DNA from: Perkinsus olseni
Lineage: Eukaryota > Perkinsozoa > Perkinsida > Perkinsidae
Reading direction: 5' to 3'
DNA length: 64,000 bases
NCBI GenBank assembly: GCA_013115135.1
Contig: JABANP010000119.1
Coordinates: forward strand, 62,001 to 126,000
The translations under genes were made by a program, and so were the position numbers. The notes under the pieces are model-generated. The model was not told the DNA's origin and did no database searches. It worked only from the letters and a program-made list of their open reading frames with translations. Every line of letters starts with the position of its first letter. The stretch's first letter is position 1. This document shows positions 33,450 through 43,566 of the stretch, piece by piece.

Positions 33450-33627
33450 CTTACATTGTTCTGTGTGCAGGCGCTCTTCAGTTTTTTTGCAATCTCAACA
33501 GCTAACGTTGATCGCTCGAGTGGTCGTGGGAGATTATCCTGAATCGGGTCACTCGATATTATTTCATGTTTCGGCGAATATGATGATGTGGGGAGGTTTT
33601 CAGGGTGACTCTCTTGTACCATGTACA

Positions 33628-33650
33628 GCACGATGTATAAGGAGAGCTTC
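33628..33650 (-). repeat. 23-nt repeat, inverted copy of 5221-5243
   Basis: GCACGATGTATAAGGAGAGC then TTC is the exact reverse complement of 5221-5243. A chance 23-nt match in 64 kb is very unlikely. Flanks do not match, so it is the remnant of a larger repeat or a conserved short motif. Confidence 0.7.
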
Positions 33651-34253
33651 AATCGGGGGGGGACTCCCGTCCTCGTGGGCAGTTATACGACAGCAAGTTG
33701 TACAGTCGGTGCACAACTGTATCTTCTTAGGTCGGCCGGGACAACTGCTACAGGCCCTGGTCCATGTAGCCGATATCAAAAGCTTGGCGAAGCGATGCAT
33801 CGGGAACGCGGCCGTACTTGGCCAGTGTAGAAAGCGGTGGGAGGTGTAACACCTCAGGTGTCAAGGCGAGAGAGGTTCACGTTTCAGGGTGATACAAAGT
33901 TGATCATCGGATGATAGGATAATGTTGAATTCATGATCATCGAACCAGCGTGAGTCGAACAAGCGAAACATGAATCGCGTTGAGGTAGGATTAGCCTAAC
34001 GAGTTGAGGGGATCAAGCGTTCAGTTTATGATAACCCTCAAGGGTAGTGGCGAGGTGACTAAGCACAAGACGAACAATGGATGTAGTCCACGAGCTCGGA
34101 ATCCAGGTTATCATCGGTACGAGCGGCAGGACTGTGAAGCAAGCAGGTTTCCAGGGTGCGGTTTGTAACGTTAAGCCTTCTGAATGGTAGTACCCCATTT
34201 TGATCAGCAGGCGACATTAAAGGGTCGTTCAAGGAGCCAATTTTGGAACCGGT

Positions 34254-34270
34254 CAGAATCGATTCTGGAA
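34254..34270. repeat. GAATCGATTC palindromic element, copy 2
   Basis: CAGAATCGATTCTGGAA, followed by CTGCATTCTTAGAGTAAAAA. The palindrome and the trailing GGAAC-x-GCATT match the copies at 48463 and 53896. It lies about 120 bases before the MoaE start codon. Confidence 0.65.
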
Positions 34271-34386
34271 CTGCATTCTTAGAGTAAAAATCAAGTTCAT
34301 CATCGATTTTGAGATTCAGATTTTCTCTTGAACGGGGGTGCGGATATGTCATTGTCTATTAATAGTTCTTCTGTTACACCTTCAAC

Positions 34387-35060
34387 ATGGATGCTTCTTC
34401 GATACACGTCTCCCTCACACACTCTCCCTTGGATGCTAATGCTGCTGTGGAGTTTGTGACTGCAGCTAGTGGCGGCCGGGCTGGCGGAATCAGCAGTTTT
34501 ATCGGGGTCACTAGGAGAGATGAGGGCAGCTGGAAGGGAGAGCGAGTGGTAGTAGCCTTGTTTGGCGGAGGGAGGATTATCCTGGCTGGCAGCCGGTCCT
34601 CGATTGTTCTGCTCAGGAATACTTGGTGTACGAAGCTCATACAAGCATGGCAGAGAAGAAAATGCTAGAAGTCATTGGAGCGCTCTTTGTACTAATAATG
34701 ACCTCAGCTCCTTTCAGATAGTCACCACTTTAGCGGCACCGGAGCGTCACCCGGTGTTGGCGGTTTACGCGTCCCACCGGTTGGGTCGGGTCAATGTGGG
34801 AGAGGCCAGTATCATTATTACAGCTGCTAGCGTTCACCGGAGGGCGGCTATTGTAAGTGCTTGAAGTGACTAGAGATGAGGGGCGGAGGTCTCCTTATCT
34901 GTAGGACTTCGTCTCTGAGGCAATAGATTTATTGAAAGCCGAGGTACCAGTGTGGAAGAAGGAAGTGTACGTCTCCGAGGAAGGGGAACGCTCAAGTGGA
35001 TTGTGGAAGGAGAACGCTGAATGGCAGCCGGAGAGGCTAGGATCCCCGGCCAAGCCTTGA
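34387..35060 (+). CDS. MOCS2B: Molybdopterin synthase catalytic (large) subunit, MoaE/MOCS2B
   Basis: ATG 34387 (MDASSIHVSLTHSPLDANAA) to TGA 35058-35060, four exons. Spliced motifs: GGISSFIGVTRRDEG, then VEYLVYEAHTSMAEKKMLEV after a 72-nt intron, then ASHRLGRVNVGEASIIITAA with SVHRRAAI, then LLKAEVPVWKKEVYVSEEGE. The two catalytic lysines of MoaE, seven residues apart in K-x-x-x-P-x-W-K (E. coli Lys119 and Lys126), are both present. The enzyme transfers two sulfurs from thiocarboxylated MoaD to precursor Z, making molybdopterin, in the cytosol. Its presence implies a working molybdenum-cofactor pathway. First gene of a closely packed plus-strand array. Confidence 0.93.
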
Positions 35061-35139
35061 TCACAAATTCATGTTTCTGAGTTCGTCATGGTTGTGTCGT
35101 GTTGGAGTATAATAGAGTGTAATTGAGGGTGACCCTGGC

Positions 35140-35749
35140 ATGGCTCACACCGAGCAGCTTGAGGAAGGGAAGGGTCGGAGCCTCCGCACTCGGCTGGCGG
35201 ACCTGGAGTCGCTCCTAGGCATTGCTAATGATGAAATAAGGAGTGTCGAGGTAGATTTCGAGTAGGGACTGGTGATGACGTTGTGGCGTCTCAGAACTCA
35301 GTAACAGCTGCGATGGGCCAGGTGGAGGAGTTCTTAGAAATGTCAAAGACAGTTGAGGAGGAGTGCACTGCTGCTGTGGAGAGGGTGGAAGAGGATATTG
35401 TGCGATGCCCACCCGACGGCAGAGGTTCATCCTTATCGTGTTAGATGAAGGACGTAGAGAAGGACTTCGCGGATCTTCGCGCCAAGCATGATGAGCACGT
35501 ACTGCCCTTACAGCCGGGGGAGTGACCCTAGACTCACTCATACTCAGCACGAGTCCCGGTGGGAGGAGTATCATCGGACGTTGAAGTTGGAAACGGATGC
35601 GTTGAAGGCGGTAATGCAGCGATACGACCGAAGAATCAATGCTGTGATGGGCGAGCTGACGTCAGTGAAGAGAGGGGAGACGTGCTGAGCGCCTGCGCAT
35701 GACACTTGATGTTGCTTCCGCGAACGTTGAGTTGACGGGATTTTGGTAG
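35140..35749 (+). CDS. Small coiled-coil protein
   Basis: ATG 35140 (MAHTEQLEEGKGRSLRTRLA) to TAG 35747-35749. Joined exons give mostly heptad-rich helix: TRLADLESLLGIANDEIRSV, AAMGQVEEFLEMSKTVEEEC, VEKDFADLRAKHDEHVLPLQ, and LKLETDALKAVMQRYDRRIN. Three short introns are likely; the exact joins around 35255 and 35430 are uncertain. No other domain. Such small coiled coils include kinetochore, tethering and dynein-associated subunits, and I cannot choose. It ends only 15 bases before the next start codon. Confidence 0.5.
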
Positions 35750-35764
35750 GTCCGACCACGCAGA

Positions 35765-37098
35765 ATGGTTCCCCCGGCAGTTTTTAATTTTACAATGCAG
35801 ACCCTCCACGACCTGCGCTCTTTCTCTACCATCAACAACCTAAGTGATACCACTAAGATTGGGGTATGCCTAGCCGCTGGTGCTGCTGGTGCTGTGGGCC
35901 TCTTTGCCACTTATCAATGTACTACTGGTGGGGTCCTTGGGAGGGAAGCCTGGGCCCTGCGAAATGTTTGTCTTCTCAGATATCACGAGGAAATGCTGCC
36001 GTCCTCGTTCAGGGTCGCTCGTAGCCAATCCTGACAACCATCTTGCAGAGGAGGAGGTCCTACAGGGTCACGAAATTTTCAGGTGCGGTCCAGCTGGTTC
36101 TGCCAACACTACCACTAGCGCCTTCAGGCACGACCGTCAAAATCAAGGCGAGATGGAGGACAATGCTGGCAAGTTCCTCAGACTTATGAATACGAGAAGG
36201 TCATTATAGCGGTTGTTCGCTGAATCCTTCGATAGCAGTCGCGGCGCAGGTCCATCAGATTCTACTCTAAGGAGGATGTGCCCTTGAGTGTGGTTATGAC
36301 CGCAGTGAGGACCGCCTGCACTGCTCCTAGCGGGGCACACCTCCAGCCCTGGACTTTCGTTATAGTTCAAAATCAACAAGCTAAGGAGAGGATACGTAGG
36401 CCGTTGTCGGGAATGACGGAACACAAGGCGAGAGGTGCCCTCAGGTGACGTGGTCGAACGTGAAGAGCAGCTGAACTACGATCGCCGTATGCGGCGTAGC
36501 TGGGTGAAGGACGTGACCCCGATGGTTGGGGACCTACACCGTGATGGACGGGTAGTACTGCTGCTACTGCGGTTGGTCGATGTTCACTTCACAACTGTTT
36601 GTAGGTGGCTAAGCCGTACTTGTCGGAAGCACCTTATCTTATCGTTATGATGAAGCAGAACTACAGAGTCGATGCATCCACAGGTTAGTCCCATCAGGGT
36701 CTACCTGCTGCGCGGCGGTATCTCCATGTCAGGCGAACGTCAAGAACATTACTACGTGGAACAGTCCTGCGGCATCGCAGCCGGTATGCTCATCTGTGCC
36801 TTACACAACGCCGGCCTGGTACTAGTACTTGCCCTTCCGCTCTTCATACCCCTCCGCATCGCAGGTCACTCTAACTTCAACGCCGATGGGGGCGGAGTCG
36901 GCCATCAGAAACATCCTCAACAGGCCAGCTAACGAGAAGGTGTATCTCCTGATGCCTGTGGGATATCCTAGCTCAGACGCCACCGTCCCGTAAGTCGCGG
37001 CTAGGAGCACTGGGGAGAACCTCAGGCGTCATGCTTCTCCATCAGGAAACGAACTTCCGAGAATCGACGTCGATCGGAGTCGGAGACCATCGCGGTAG
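35765..37098 (+). CDS. Iodotyrosine deiodinase-like nitroreductase flavoprotein
   Basis: ATG 35765 to TAG 37096-37098. The N-terminal exon has a membrane segment (IGVCLAAGAAGAVGLFATYQ). After splicing come RRRSIRFYSKEDVPLSVVMT then AVRTACTAPSGAHLQPWTFV; EREEQLNYDRRMRRSWVKDV; KPYLSEAPYLIVMMKQNYRV; YYVEQSCGIAAGMLICALHN then AGLVT; and ILNRPANEKVYLLMPVGYPS then SDATVP. Order and motifs match mammalian iodotyrosine deiodinase (RRSVR..., TAPSGAH-x-x-PW, SxxCGILLAALQNAGL, RPAHEKLLMLLPVGYP), an FMN enzyme that also has an N-terminal membrane anchor. The substrate-lid E-x3-Y is present; the lid lysine could not be aligned because this segment is a few residues longer. Such enzymes reductively remove halogen from tyrosine. 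Whether iodide is the substrate here is unknown. Confidence 0.85.
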
Positions 37099-37221
37099 TT
37101 TGATGTCGTTGAGTGGTCTGAGAACGCATACACGGCGAGAGCTTTTGTTTCAAGACTTCGTCGGGCTTGCGTAGATACGGATGGTGGATGTATGTTAACG
37201 TTTTCAGTTCATGGGTGTATG

Positions 37222-37738
37222 ATGGTAAATTCTGGCAGCTCCTCGGTGAGGCTCCGGTACACTCCGAGGACCCCAATTGAGGGAACGTCTATCGATGTTG
37301 TGGTGAGCAGAGATAGACCGATCCAGATGTATGTTGATAAAGTGCTGGAGGCAATCGTGGAGAAGCAAAAGTCGAAGGTAGTAGGCCCGACACCCCCGCT
37401 GCCACTATTCTGTTGGCATCAGGTTGTCATCCAGGGGATGGGTCGCACATGCAGACGAATAGCCGGGCGGGTCGCGAAGTAGTCTTCGTAGTTTTTTCTC
37501 GGCGATTCCGATTGTCACCAATGATAGGTACGCTTTACGACGGCTTCCATCTGGTCATGGGTTCCGGTATACGGTGGAGACCAGAGAGAGTGATGACACG
37601 ACAAAACCACAGGATTTCATCCTCGAGTTCGACCAGGAGGCTGGCACGGATGTGCTACGCCGAGTTCCCCAGGATGATGTTGATGCTTCCTTCACGCCTC
37701 CGGAGATCACGCTCGTGACCATCTTTAGGGAGCGATAA
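37222..37738 (+). CDS. Alba-domain nucleic-acid-binding protein
   Basis: ATG 37222 (MVNSGSSSVRLRYTPRTPIE) to TAA 37736-37738. Exon 1 ends QMYVDKVLEAIVEKQKSK; removing a 45-nt intron gives SKVVIQGMGRTCRRIAGRVA. This is the Alba core strand-helix (V-x-[IL]-x-G-x-G-x-x-x-x-x-x-x-x-V-A). The C-terminal exon is acidic and strand-rich (FRYTVETRESDDTTKPQDFI ... EITLVTIFRER). Alba proteins in alveolates bind RNA or chromatin and form subunits of RNase P/MRP. The subclass is not certain. The splice after VAK near 37480 is approximate. Confidence 0.68.
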
Positions 37739-37822
37739 CGATGTTTCTTACTCGATATCAGTTTAGTTCGAAGTCACAGGATTCGGGTGGATGATCCCAA
37801 GTTCGTCCAGCAGGCGTTTTTA

Positions 37823-39947
37823 ATGTTCCGCTGTGGGGCCCCCCTCGCCATACGGCTATCTCCGCTGCGAACAGGTGTAGCATCGACATTGCGAGACTCC
37901 GTGTCGACTAGGCCACGGTTGAAGATCAGTACAGCGGCAGCCAAAAGGCTTGGTCAGAGCCCTCGAGCTGGGTGGATGTAGGCCATCCCTGGGAAGACTC
38001 TCCGTCCATCTGTGCGTGGTCAGTTATAAATCGGAGGTCGAAAACCCGCAGGAACTCGACGGCATGCCTCCAATGCTGTGCAGTGTCGTTGTGAATGGAG
38101 CTGATCAACCCTCCCTCCCGGATGCGCCCACAGCGGTGGCTCTGGTGGACCCTAAGAAGACTGTGGTCTACGGCAGAATAATCGACCTAGACCCGTGAGT
38201 GATAAGCCAGTCGTTTAAGGAGGCCACCGTCAACCTCGCAGGTATTGCGTATTCGACCAGCGCTTCACGATTCACCTCCTCGAGAGGGCGCTTCAACGCC
38301 GAGAGATGTTTTTCGCAAACGATTCGGCGGGGAACAGTATCAGCTGCCGGCTTTTCCACGGCGAGTCCGACGGCATCCCGGGACTTTACATCGACAAGTG
38401 TGGTGACCGCCGCCTGAGTTCACCGAAACTGTCCTCCTGTAGGTTCGTTGGCTCTCCCTGTCCGGTGATAGTAATGCGGCTGTCCAACATGGGCCTTGAA
38501 GGCTTCCTCCTCAGCTTCATCAAGGCTGTTGAAAAGGTCCACTGTACTGAGCCTAGTACAGCCTTGTTCGTATATTCAGAAGCTGGCGGTGGGAAGCAGC
38601 AGGCTTATAGCGAGGTAACGGTGGGCACGTGAAGGCCGCCGCCATTCCCTCCCTCATAGTTGGTACGGCCAGCAGGGCTGTCTGACGTCACTTTCGACGG
38701 GCCACATGACTCGCCATCTGGAGAGGCTAGTGACAATACGATAGTCATCATCAACGAAAATGGCGTGTTGATGGCCATTGACATAAAAGACAATCCTGGT
38801 AAGCTCTCATCGCACCAAGTCGCAGCGGTCAGGAAAGGCTCGGTCTGGAGACTTGGGCGTCCACAATCGAATCATCAGGGACGCATCCTTCGGGCTGCTG
38901 ATAATCTCCCGCCCCCAGCGTGCGGCTCATCGTGTTGTCCTCTGCTTTTACCCTAGGACAACCTTCAGCAACTTGTCGGACCTGGCCTCCTCCACTTCAG
39001 GATACCTTCTCAATCGTCGCTCGGACAGGTCGACCCTGCAAAGGCTGGCATCTACCATGGCACCATCGGGCAGCTCATTATCAATCTTGGATCTGTACAG
39101 CTACAGTGGCTCATATGCCATACAACTGCTGCAATCACTCCATCACTCTAAATCGAAGGTAGACGGACACTTTCTCGAGGCTAGGAAGGAGTTTGCACTC
39201 GGGAAATTTTTTCCAGCGAAGACGACGTCAGAGCGATTGGCCAGAAGACAGAAACCCTCAGTCCCCGTTCGAGTTTGGGCTCTTCGTTTTCTGGACCCGA
39301 TCCAGGATGTTGATCGACGAATGAACCTCGTCAGGTGGTTTGTGTTGACAAAGACGCAGAAGCCCTTCGACTAGGTCAGCTCAGTTGTGAGGAAAATGGA
39401 ATTCGGAAAGGCGTCGTCCAATTCGTAGGCAAACCAATAGCCTCCCTCCTTCCATCCGTACTCCCCTTCCTCAGGTACACAGCTCTGTTGAACAGTACCT
39501 GCAAGAGCTGCCCGACAGCGCCCGCTACAACGTCATCATAGTCGACCCGCCCTCCATAGCTGAAAAGAAAGAACGGAAATCCAAAAGTGAGGCGTTGCTG
39601 ATGGAGCGCTCGGATGGTATATCGGCGGCGTTCATAGATGCCAAGCTGCACAGTATCGAGACCGTGGTAGCCAAGGCCGTGCCGCATCTGGCCTCTCGAG
39701 GACTTCTGCACGTTACCAACGGCGACAACGTGGGGGTCAGCCCTTCCCAGCTGGCTGGTGCTGTGGGTAAGGCAATCGTTGATCAGCGGCTGACATCATG
39801 GTTGTTTCAGCTCGGGGTGTAGCCGCAGCTCGAAGGCCGAGGGCAGCCATAGTCCACCGTGGCACCACCGACTACCGTGACCATCCCGTGCATCTCTCTC
39901 TACATGACAGCGGCGGATTCTGCTCAATCACGCTGGAAGTTGAATGA
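37823..39947 (+). CDS. RlmI-like SAM-dependent rRNA (cytosine-C5) methyltransferase
   Basis: ATG 37823 gives an Arg-rich amphipathic leader (MFRCGAPLAIRLSPLRTGVA) typical of mitochondrial targeting. A 29-nt intron then gives KRLGHPWEDS, the PUA-domain GHPW motif. PUA continues with VALVDPKKTVVYGRIIDLDP. Next come FHGESDGIPGLYIDKCGD, the SAM motif I SILDLYSYSGSYAIQLL, VCVDKDAEALRLGQLSCEEN, and the catalytic VIIVDPPSIAEKKERKS. A 44-nt phase-1 intron near 39767 replaces a false stop and leads to TTDYRDHPVHLSLHDSGGFC, ending TGA 39945-39947. Bacterial RlmI makes m5C1962 in 23S rRNA. Here it probably modifies an organelle rRNA. The NPPY-type loop is DPPS, as in the RlmI/RlmK class. About eight introns. 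Confidence 0.85.
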
Positions 39948-40058
39948 CCCAATGCATGCTCCAATTGTGTTTCTGTTCACATGTTTCTGCAGATTTACCA
40001 GCGTTGCTGTTGTTGTAAGGGTGGTGAGTATTGTTTTCGCCTCAGTTGACTCCCTGCG

Positions 40059-41617
40059 ATGATGGGATCACAGGGATACTCAGTTTACGAAGGGTTCATG
40101 GTCGTTTCCGTGTTGGGCTACGCCCTTCTCACTTTGGCATGCATCATTGGTATGCATCTGTCCTACAAGCAGGCGATGCTTTGCGACACCGATAAAATCA
40201 TCAGAGTTTTTGGTGAGGCCTCGTAACTCTGGCAGCTGGCGCTCAGTTTTCTTACCGAGTCAGGTCATGTACCTCCATCATGGAAGTCCTTCATTCGCCC
40301 GTCACCTCGCAATCTTAATTACCTTTTTCTCATGGTAAGCTCTACCTTCGGGCGGATATCTTTGCGAATCTTCTCATTTGACATATCGCTGCTCACAGCG
40401 AAGATTTCCGTCATTGTCTCAGATAGCGGCATCAACGGCCGTGCCCGTAAAGATAGCTGTCGTTACGTCCCTACATGTCCTCGCCATCATCATCTGCTTG
40501 ATACCATCGGAGAAGTTACTCTCGACCGCCGTCCCTGTCTGCGCCAACATCATCCTCCGTGTACTAGGTAACACTCCCCTCCATGTGACTGTCCATCAAA
40601 CCCTCCCGTCAGGCCTCACAGTGAGACAACATGGCGAGCGCCTTTCTCCGAGAAAGGTCCCAACAGTGGCAGTCAATCACGTGTCGTATCTCGATATATA
40701 CGTAGGAAGTTAACCGCGTCAGTTTTAATACCATCACACTCGGAAGTATCCTTGAACAGGTCCTCGAGAGCTGTGGTGCCACTCCCCTGTCCTTTGTGGC
40801 AAAGAAGGACGTCAGAGATATGTTCCTCATCGGCCAGCTTGCTCGAGCTTTTGATTGCGTGTAACTCGGAGGTCAGAGCGGAACGTCTCGTGAGTGTACC
40901 CCAGGTTCGTCAGCCGTAGCAAGTGCCCCAAGGAGCGCGAGGAGGTCGTGGGAAAGATAAGGGACAAGCAGGAACGTGAGCTCTACCCGCCCGATGTGCT
41001 CTCTGAGATGATGACGCTGCCTAGGCGTCATGAGCGGTTCGACACAGTTCCAGCTGTGCATCTTCCCCGAGGGCACCACGACCAACGGCAGCTCATTGAT
41101 GAAGTTCCGAAAGGGAGCATTCGAGAGTCTTTTACCAGTACCGCACCGTCCACTCACAACAGCTATGTCGAGCGTTGTGGTGTCGTCAGGTGCAGCCTGT
41201 GAAGCTTGCATACACCTCTGACCATTGCTCCTACACCTGCCTTGATCTCCTCTGCCACGTCCTCATCTTCCTCGCTCTGGCCTGTATTGAGGACATGCAC
41301 TGTGACGTCTACTGGCTACCTGAAGTAAGTACCCTACCACTCACGTTATAGTGAGGAGCGCTGCTCTCGTGCTGCCGTTTAGGTATGCCCATCGGATACT
41401 GCTGCTTCGACCGGCGAAGACCTAGCGCATGCCACCCGCCTGTCCATCGCTCGTGCCACTGAGCCGTAGGTGTACGGTCGTGGAGTTTAGGTCATCCTTC
41501 TCTATCAGGGAGCTTTGCCTGGACGACGAGGCTTCTTTCGAGGCTCACAATAAAATCACGAGTTTTCTATTGGAAAGTACCCCGCGATCGCCTGCCAGGC
41601 ATACGAAAGAGGATTGA
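40059..41617 (+). CDS. PlsC/LPCAT-type lysophospholipid acyltransferase
   Basis: ATG 40059 (MMGSQGYSVYEGFMVVSVLG) to TGA 41615-41617. A first membrane helix is VVSVLGYALLTLACIIGMHL; a second is TSLHVLAIIICLIPSEKLLS. The catalytic motif I is AVNHVSYLDIYV (HxxxxD). Later exons give SFVAKKDVRDMFLIGQLARA then FDCV, and motif III is QLCIFPEGTTTNGSSLMKFR. PVQPVKLAYTSDHCSYTCLD follows. Motif order and the FPEGT-x-x-NG form match LPCAT/AGPAT-family enzymes, which acylate lysophospholipids in the ER membrane. The C-terminal exon (ELCLDDEASFEAHNKITSFL) is hydrophilic. There is a pyrimidine-AG site (TTGTTTTCGCCTCAG) 21-35 bases before the start. Acyl acceptor not known. Confidence 0.85.
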
Positions 41618-41762
41618 CTCGGATTTTTACATCTTACTGTTCTCACTCCGGCTAAATTAGCGTATTCTTTGCTTAACCGTGTTGTGCCAGAACCCTGAGG
41701 GCTATCTGCTAATGGGTCCGCTAGTACTCGAGTAGTTCGTGATCGTCCTTGGCTCTGTTATC

Positions 41763-42101
41763 ATGGCCACCGCCCTTTTGAAGGACTTCCTCAAAGAGGA
41801 GACTTCAGTTCCTAGAAAGGGCCCCTACACTGCCGAAGAGGACGCGGCAATTGTCGAGTATGTGACACGTAAGGTTGCTGAGTACATGCGTGAACGGAAA
41901 CCCAGCAGCAGACGGCGGCTCAGCTTGAAGGGCGACAAATTCTGGAAGCTAGCTGCGGCAGAGCTCAGGGCAGGTGGGTCACCATCACCAGGACGTTAGG
42001 ATATTCTGTCATCATCATCAGCGGGCACCGTTGACCGACCCTGGCAAGGCCTCAAGGAGCACTGGAAGAAAGTCCTGCAGCCGGAGCTGATGCAGAGTTA
42101 G
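41763..42101 (+). CDS. Rap1-type Myb-domain protein, copy A
   Basis: ATG 41763 (MATALLKDFLKEETSVPRKG) to TAG 42099-42101. One domain: GPYTAEEDAAIVEYVTRKVA then EYMRERK, GDKFWKLAAAELRA, and after a phase-1 intron DRPWQGLKEHWKKVLQPELM. The three Trp/aromatic positions and the W-x-x-[LM]-[KR]-[ED]-[HR]-[WY]-x-K third helix resemble the Myb domain of Rap1/TERF2IP rather than c-Myb repeats. The protein is only about 95 residues, ending soon after the third helix. It is the shorter member of a tandem pair with 42579-43394. Probably DNA binding; target unknown. Confidence 0.7.
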
Positions 42102-42578
42102 AATGTTCGCCTACCGCTGTTGCCACCACCCCCTTCACCACCACGGTAGCATCATGCCTTTGTTTAGCGCCCTCGCTGGTCTCCTCCTAATCTTTACCAC
42201 ATTCACCAAGAGTTTCTACGACACGTGTAGGAGTGCCTCGAGTTCATCAACAGTACTCTGAACAGTGAATTCGCTCTAGTGATGCTGGATGATTTGATGA
42301 CTCTTCTTATCCTTACGGGCCGTCGTTCTCTCTTCCTCGTCTTAGCTCTGGCGCCAGGGGAATGTGGCTCAGGAATTGTGAGGGGTGCTTTTCCGTGACC
42401 CGAGGCTACACATCCCTCCCGATCTGATGGGGATAGATCGGAATCGTGCACTATTTCAGTGATCGGGAGATGCCGCTACGGGTTGTGCTCCGAAGAGCGC
42501 AAGTTGCGCATAGGACAGTTTTTCTGATTAGTATAACCTTGTTCGCTCGCAGTTGTTCGCTCCATTCTCACATCAACG

Positions 42579-43252
42579 ATGGCAACTTCAGAGGACGGCA
42601 ACGAGTACTGGTTCGAGGAGCAGATCGTCAGGGAGGACCGGGAGGACAAGAGACGAAGGCAGTATTCGATGGTGGAGGACGTGAAGTTGGAGCACTATGT
42701 GAAGGAGGTCAGCAGGAGGGCTAGGATGAGGGGACGTCCACCGCCTTCGACCAAAGGAGATAGCTTCTGGAAGCAAGCTGAGCGGGATTGTAAGCTCATC
42801 ATCATTATGGCACTATCCCTCTACTCAGTTGAACGATCAGGTGTCCTGCCCGGGAGGAGCTGGCAGAGTATGAAGGAGCACTGGAAGAAGTTCATAAAGC
42901 CGCAGATAAGGGAGCGGTACCGCAGGCTGAGAGAGCAGGGGCTGGTGCGACCGGTCGAGGAAGAAGACTCAAGTGTGTATAGCGATACGTCATCAGAGAG
43001 TGAGCGTGTACTGAGTTTTGATGCGGAGCCTGTAGAAGTGTCCTCTGGAGAGTCCGACGGCGAGCCTGTAGATGAGGTGGGCAATCAGCTGGGGTCTAAT
43101 CCGAAGAAGGGGCCCGCCGATGCCGCCGAGGAGGGACGTGAGGGTGGGAAGAGGGAAGGTGAACGGTGACCGATACAGCGCGTCTCGTTGGTATGTACAA
43201 TCTCAGATCCACGTCGGGCACCACCAACACATCCTGCTGCTGCTGCTGATGC

Positions 43253-43286
<34 letters not shown>

Positions 43287-43394
43287 ACTGCCGCTGCCGC
43301 CGCCGCCGCTGCTGCTGCTTCTGCGGCTGCTGCTGCGGCTGCTGCGGCTGCTGTTGCCGCTGATGATGAGACTGCTGCGCCTAGCAGGTCATGA
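42579..43394 (+). CDS. Rap1-type Myb-domain protein, copy B, with Asp/Ala-rich tail
   Basis: ATG 42579 (MATSEDGNEYWFEEQIVRED). The Myb region is YSMVEDVKLEHYVKEVSRRA, GDSFWKQAERDC, then VLPGRSWQSMKEHWKKFIKP. A 51-nt phase-1 intron interrupts it at the same codon position as in copy A. An acidic Ser/Glu-rich region follows (DSSVYSDTSSESERVLSFDA). Without further splicing the frame stops at 43169. Using donor GAAG/GTGAAC near 43160 and acceptor CTCAG near 43205 extends it through PAAAADADDDD, then long Asp and Ala runs from trinucleotide repeats, to TGA 43392-43394. The extension is likely because it keeps the repeat in frame. The tail could be a length-variable acidic or activation region. Confidence 0.68.
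43230..43380 (+). repeat. Compound trinucleotide microsatellite (GCT/GAT/GCC)
   Basis: Blocks of CTG, then about eleven GAT units, then GCC/GCT units with interruptions. In the frame of Myb copy B it encodes aspartate and alanine runs with no stop. It is the longest simple repeat in the window. Confidence 0.85.
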
Positions 43395-43566
43395 CCGTGA
43401 GACCTCTGCAGTTAATATCATTCAATCTTGTATCTTGTTATTTCCGTTGAAATGAAGCCACTTCACAACAATTGACTCTCACTGGACTCAGGAGAGTATT
43501 GCATTCTCACAGCCAGCCGAGCTTGTGTTTACCAATGGTGAATAAGTCACCAGCGCTCAGTTTTCG

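Larger units (their letters stand above)
32978..34386. other. Gene-poor region with repeats
   Basis: About 1.4 kb upstream of MoaE with no supported gene. It holds clustered hairpins (33403-33449), the second copy of a 23-nt sequence (33628-33650, inverse of 5221-5243) and a GAATCGATTC element (34254-34270). Short frames on both strands at 33437-33849 show no domain. The right end contains the promoter of the plus-strand array. Confidence 0.45.

Noticed and set aside
35741..35766. Fusion of the coiled-coil protein to the deiodinase-like gene by an 18-nt intron
   Set aside because: Removing GTAGG...GCAG would create an immediate TGA, and 18 nt is far below the introns seen here. Two genes are more likely.
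39780..39822. Stop TAG at 39822 as the end of the rRNA methyltransferase
   Set aside because: A 44-nt phase-1 intron skips it and adds the conserved RlmI C-terminus with DHPVHLSLHDSGGF.
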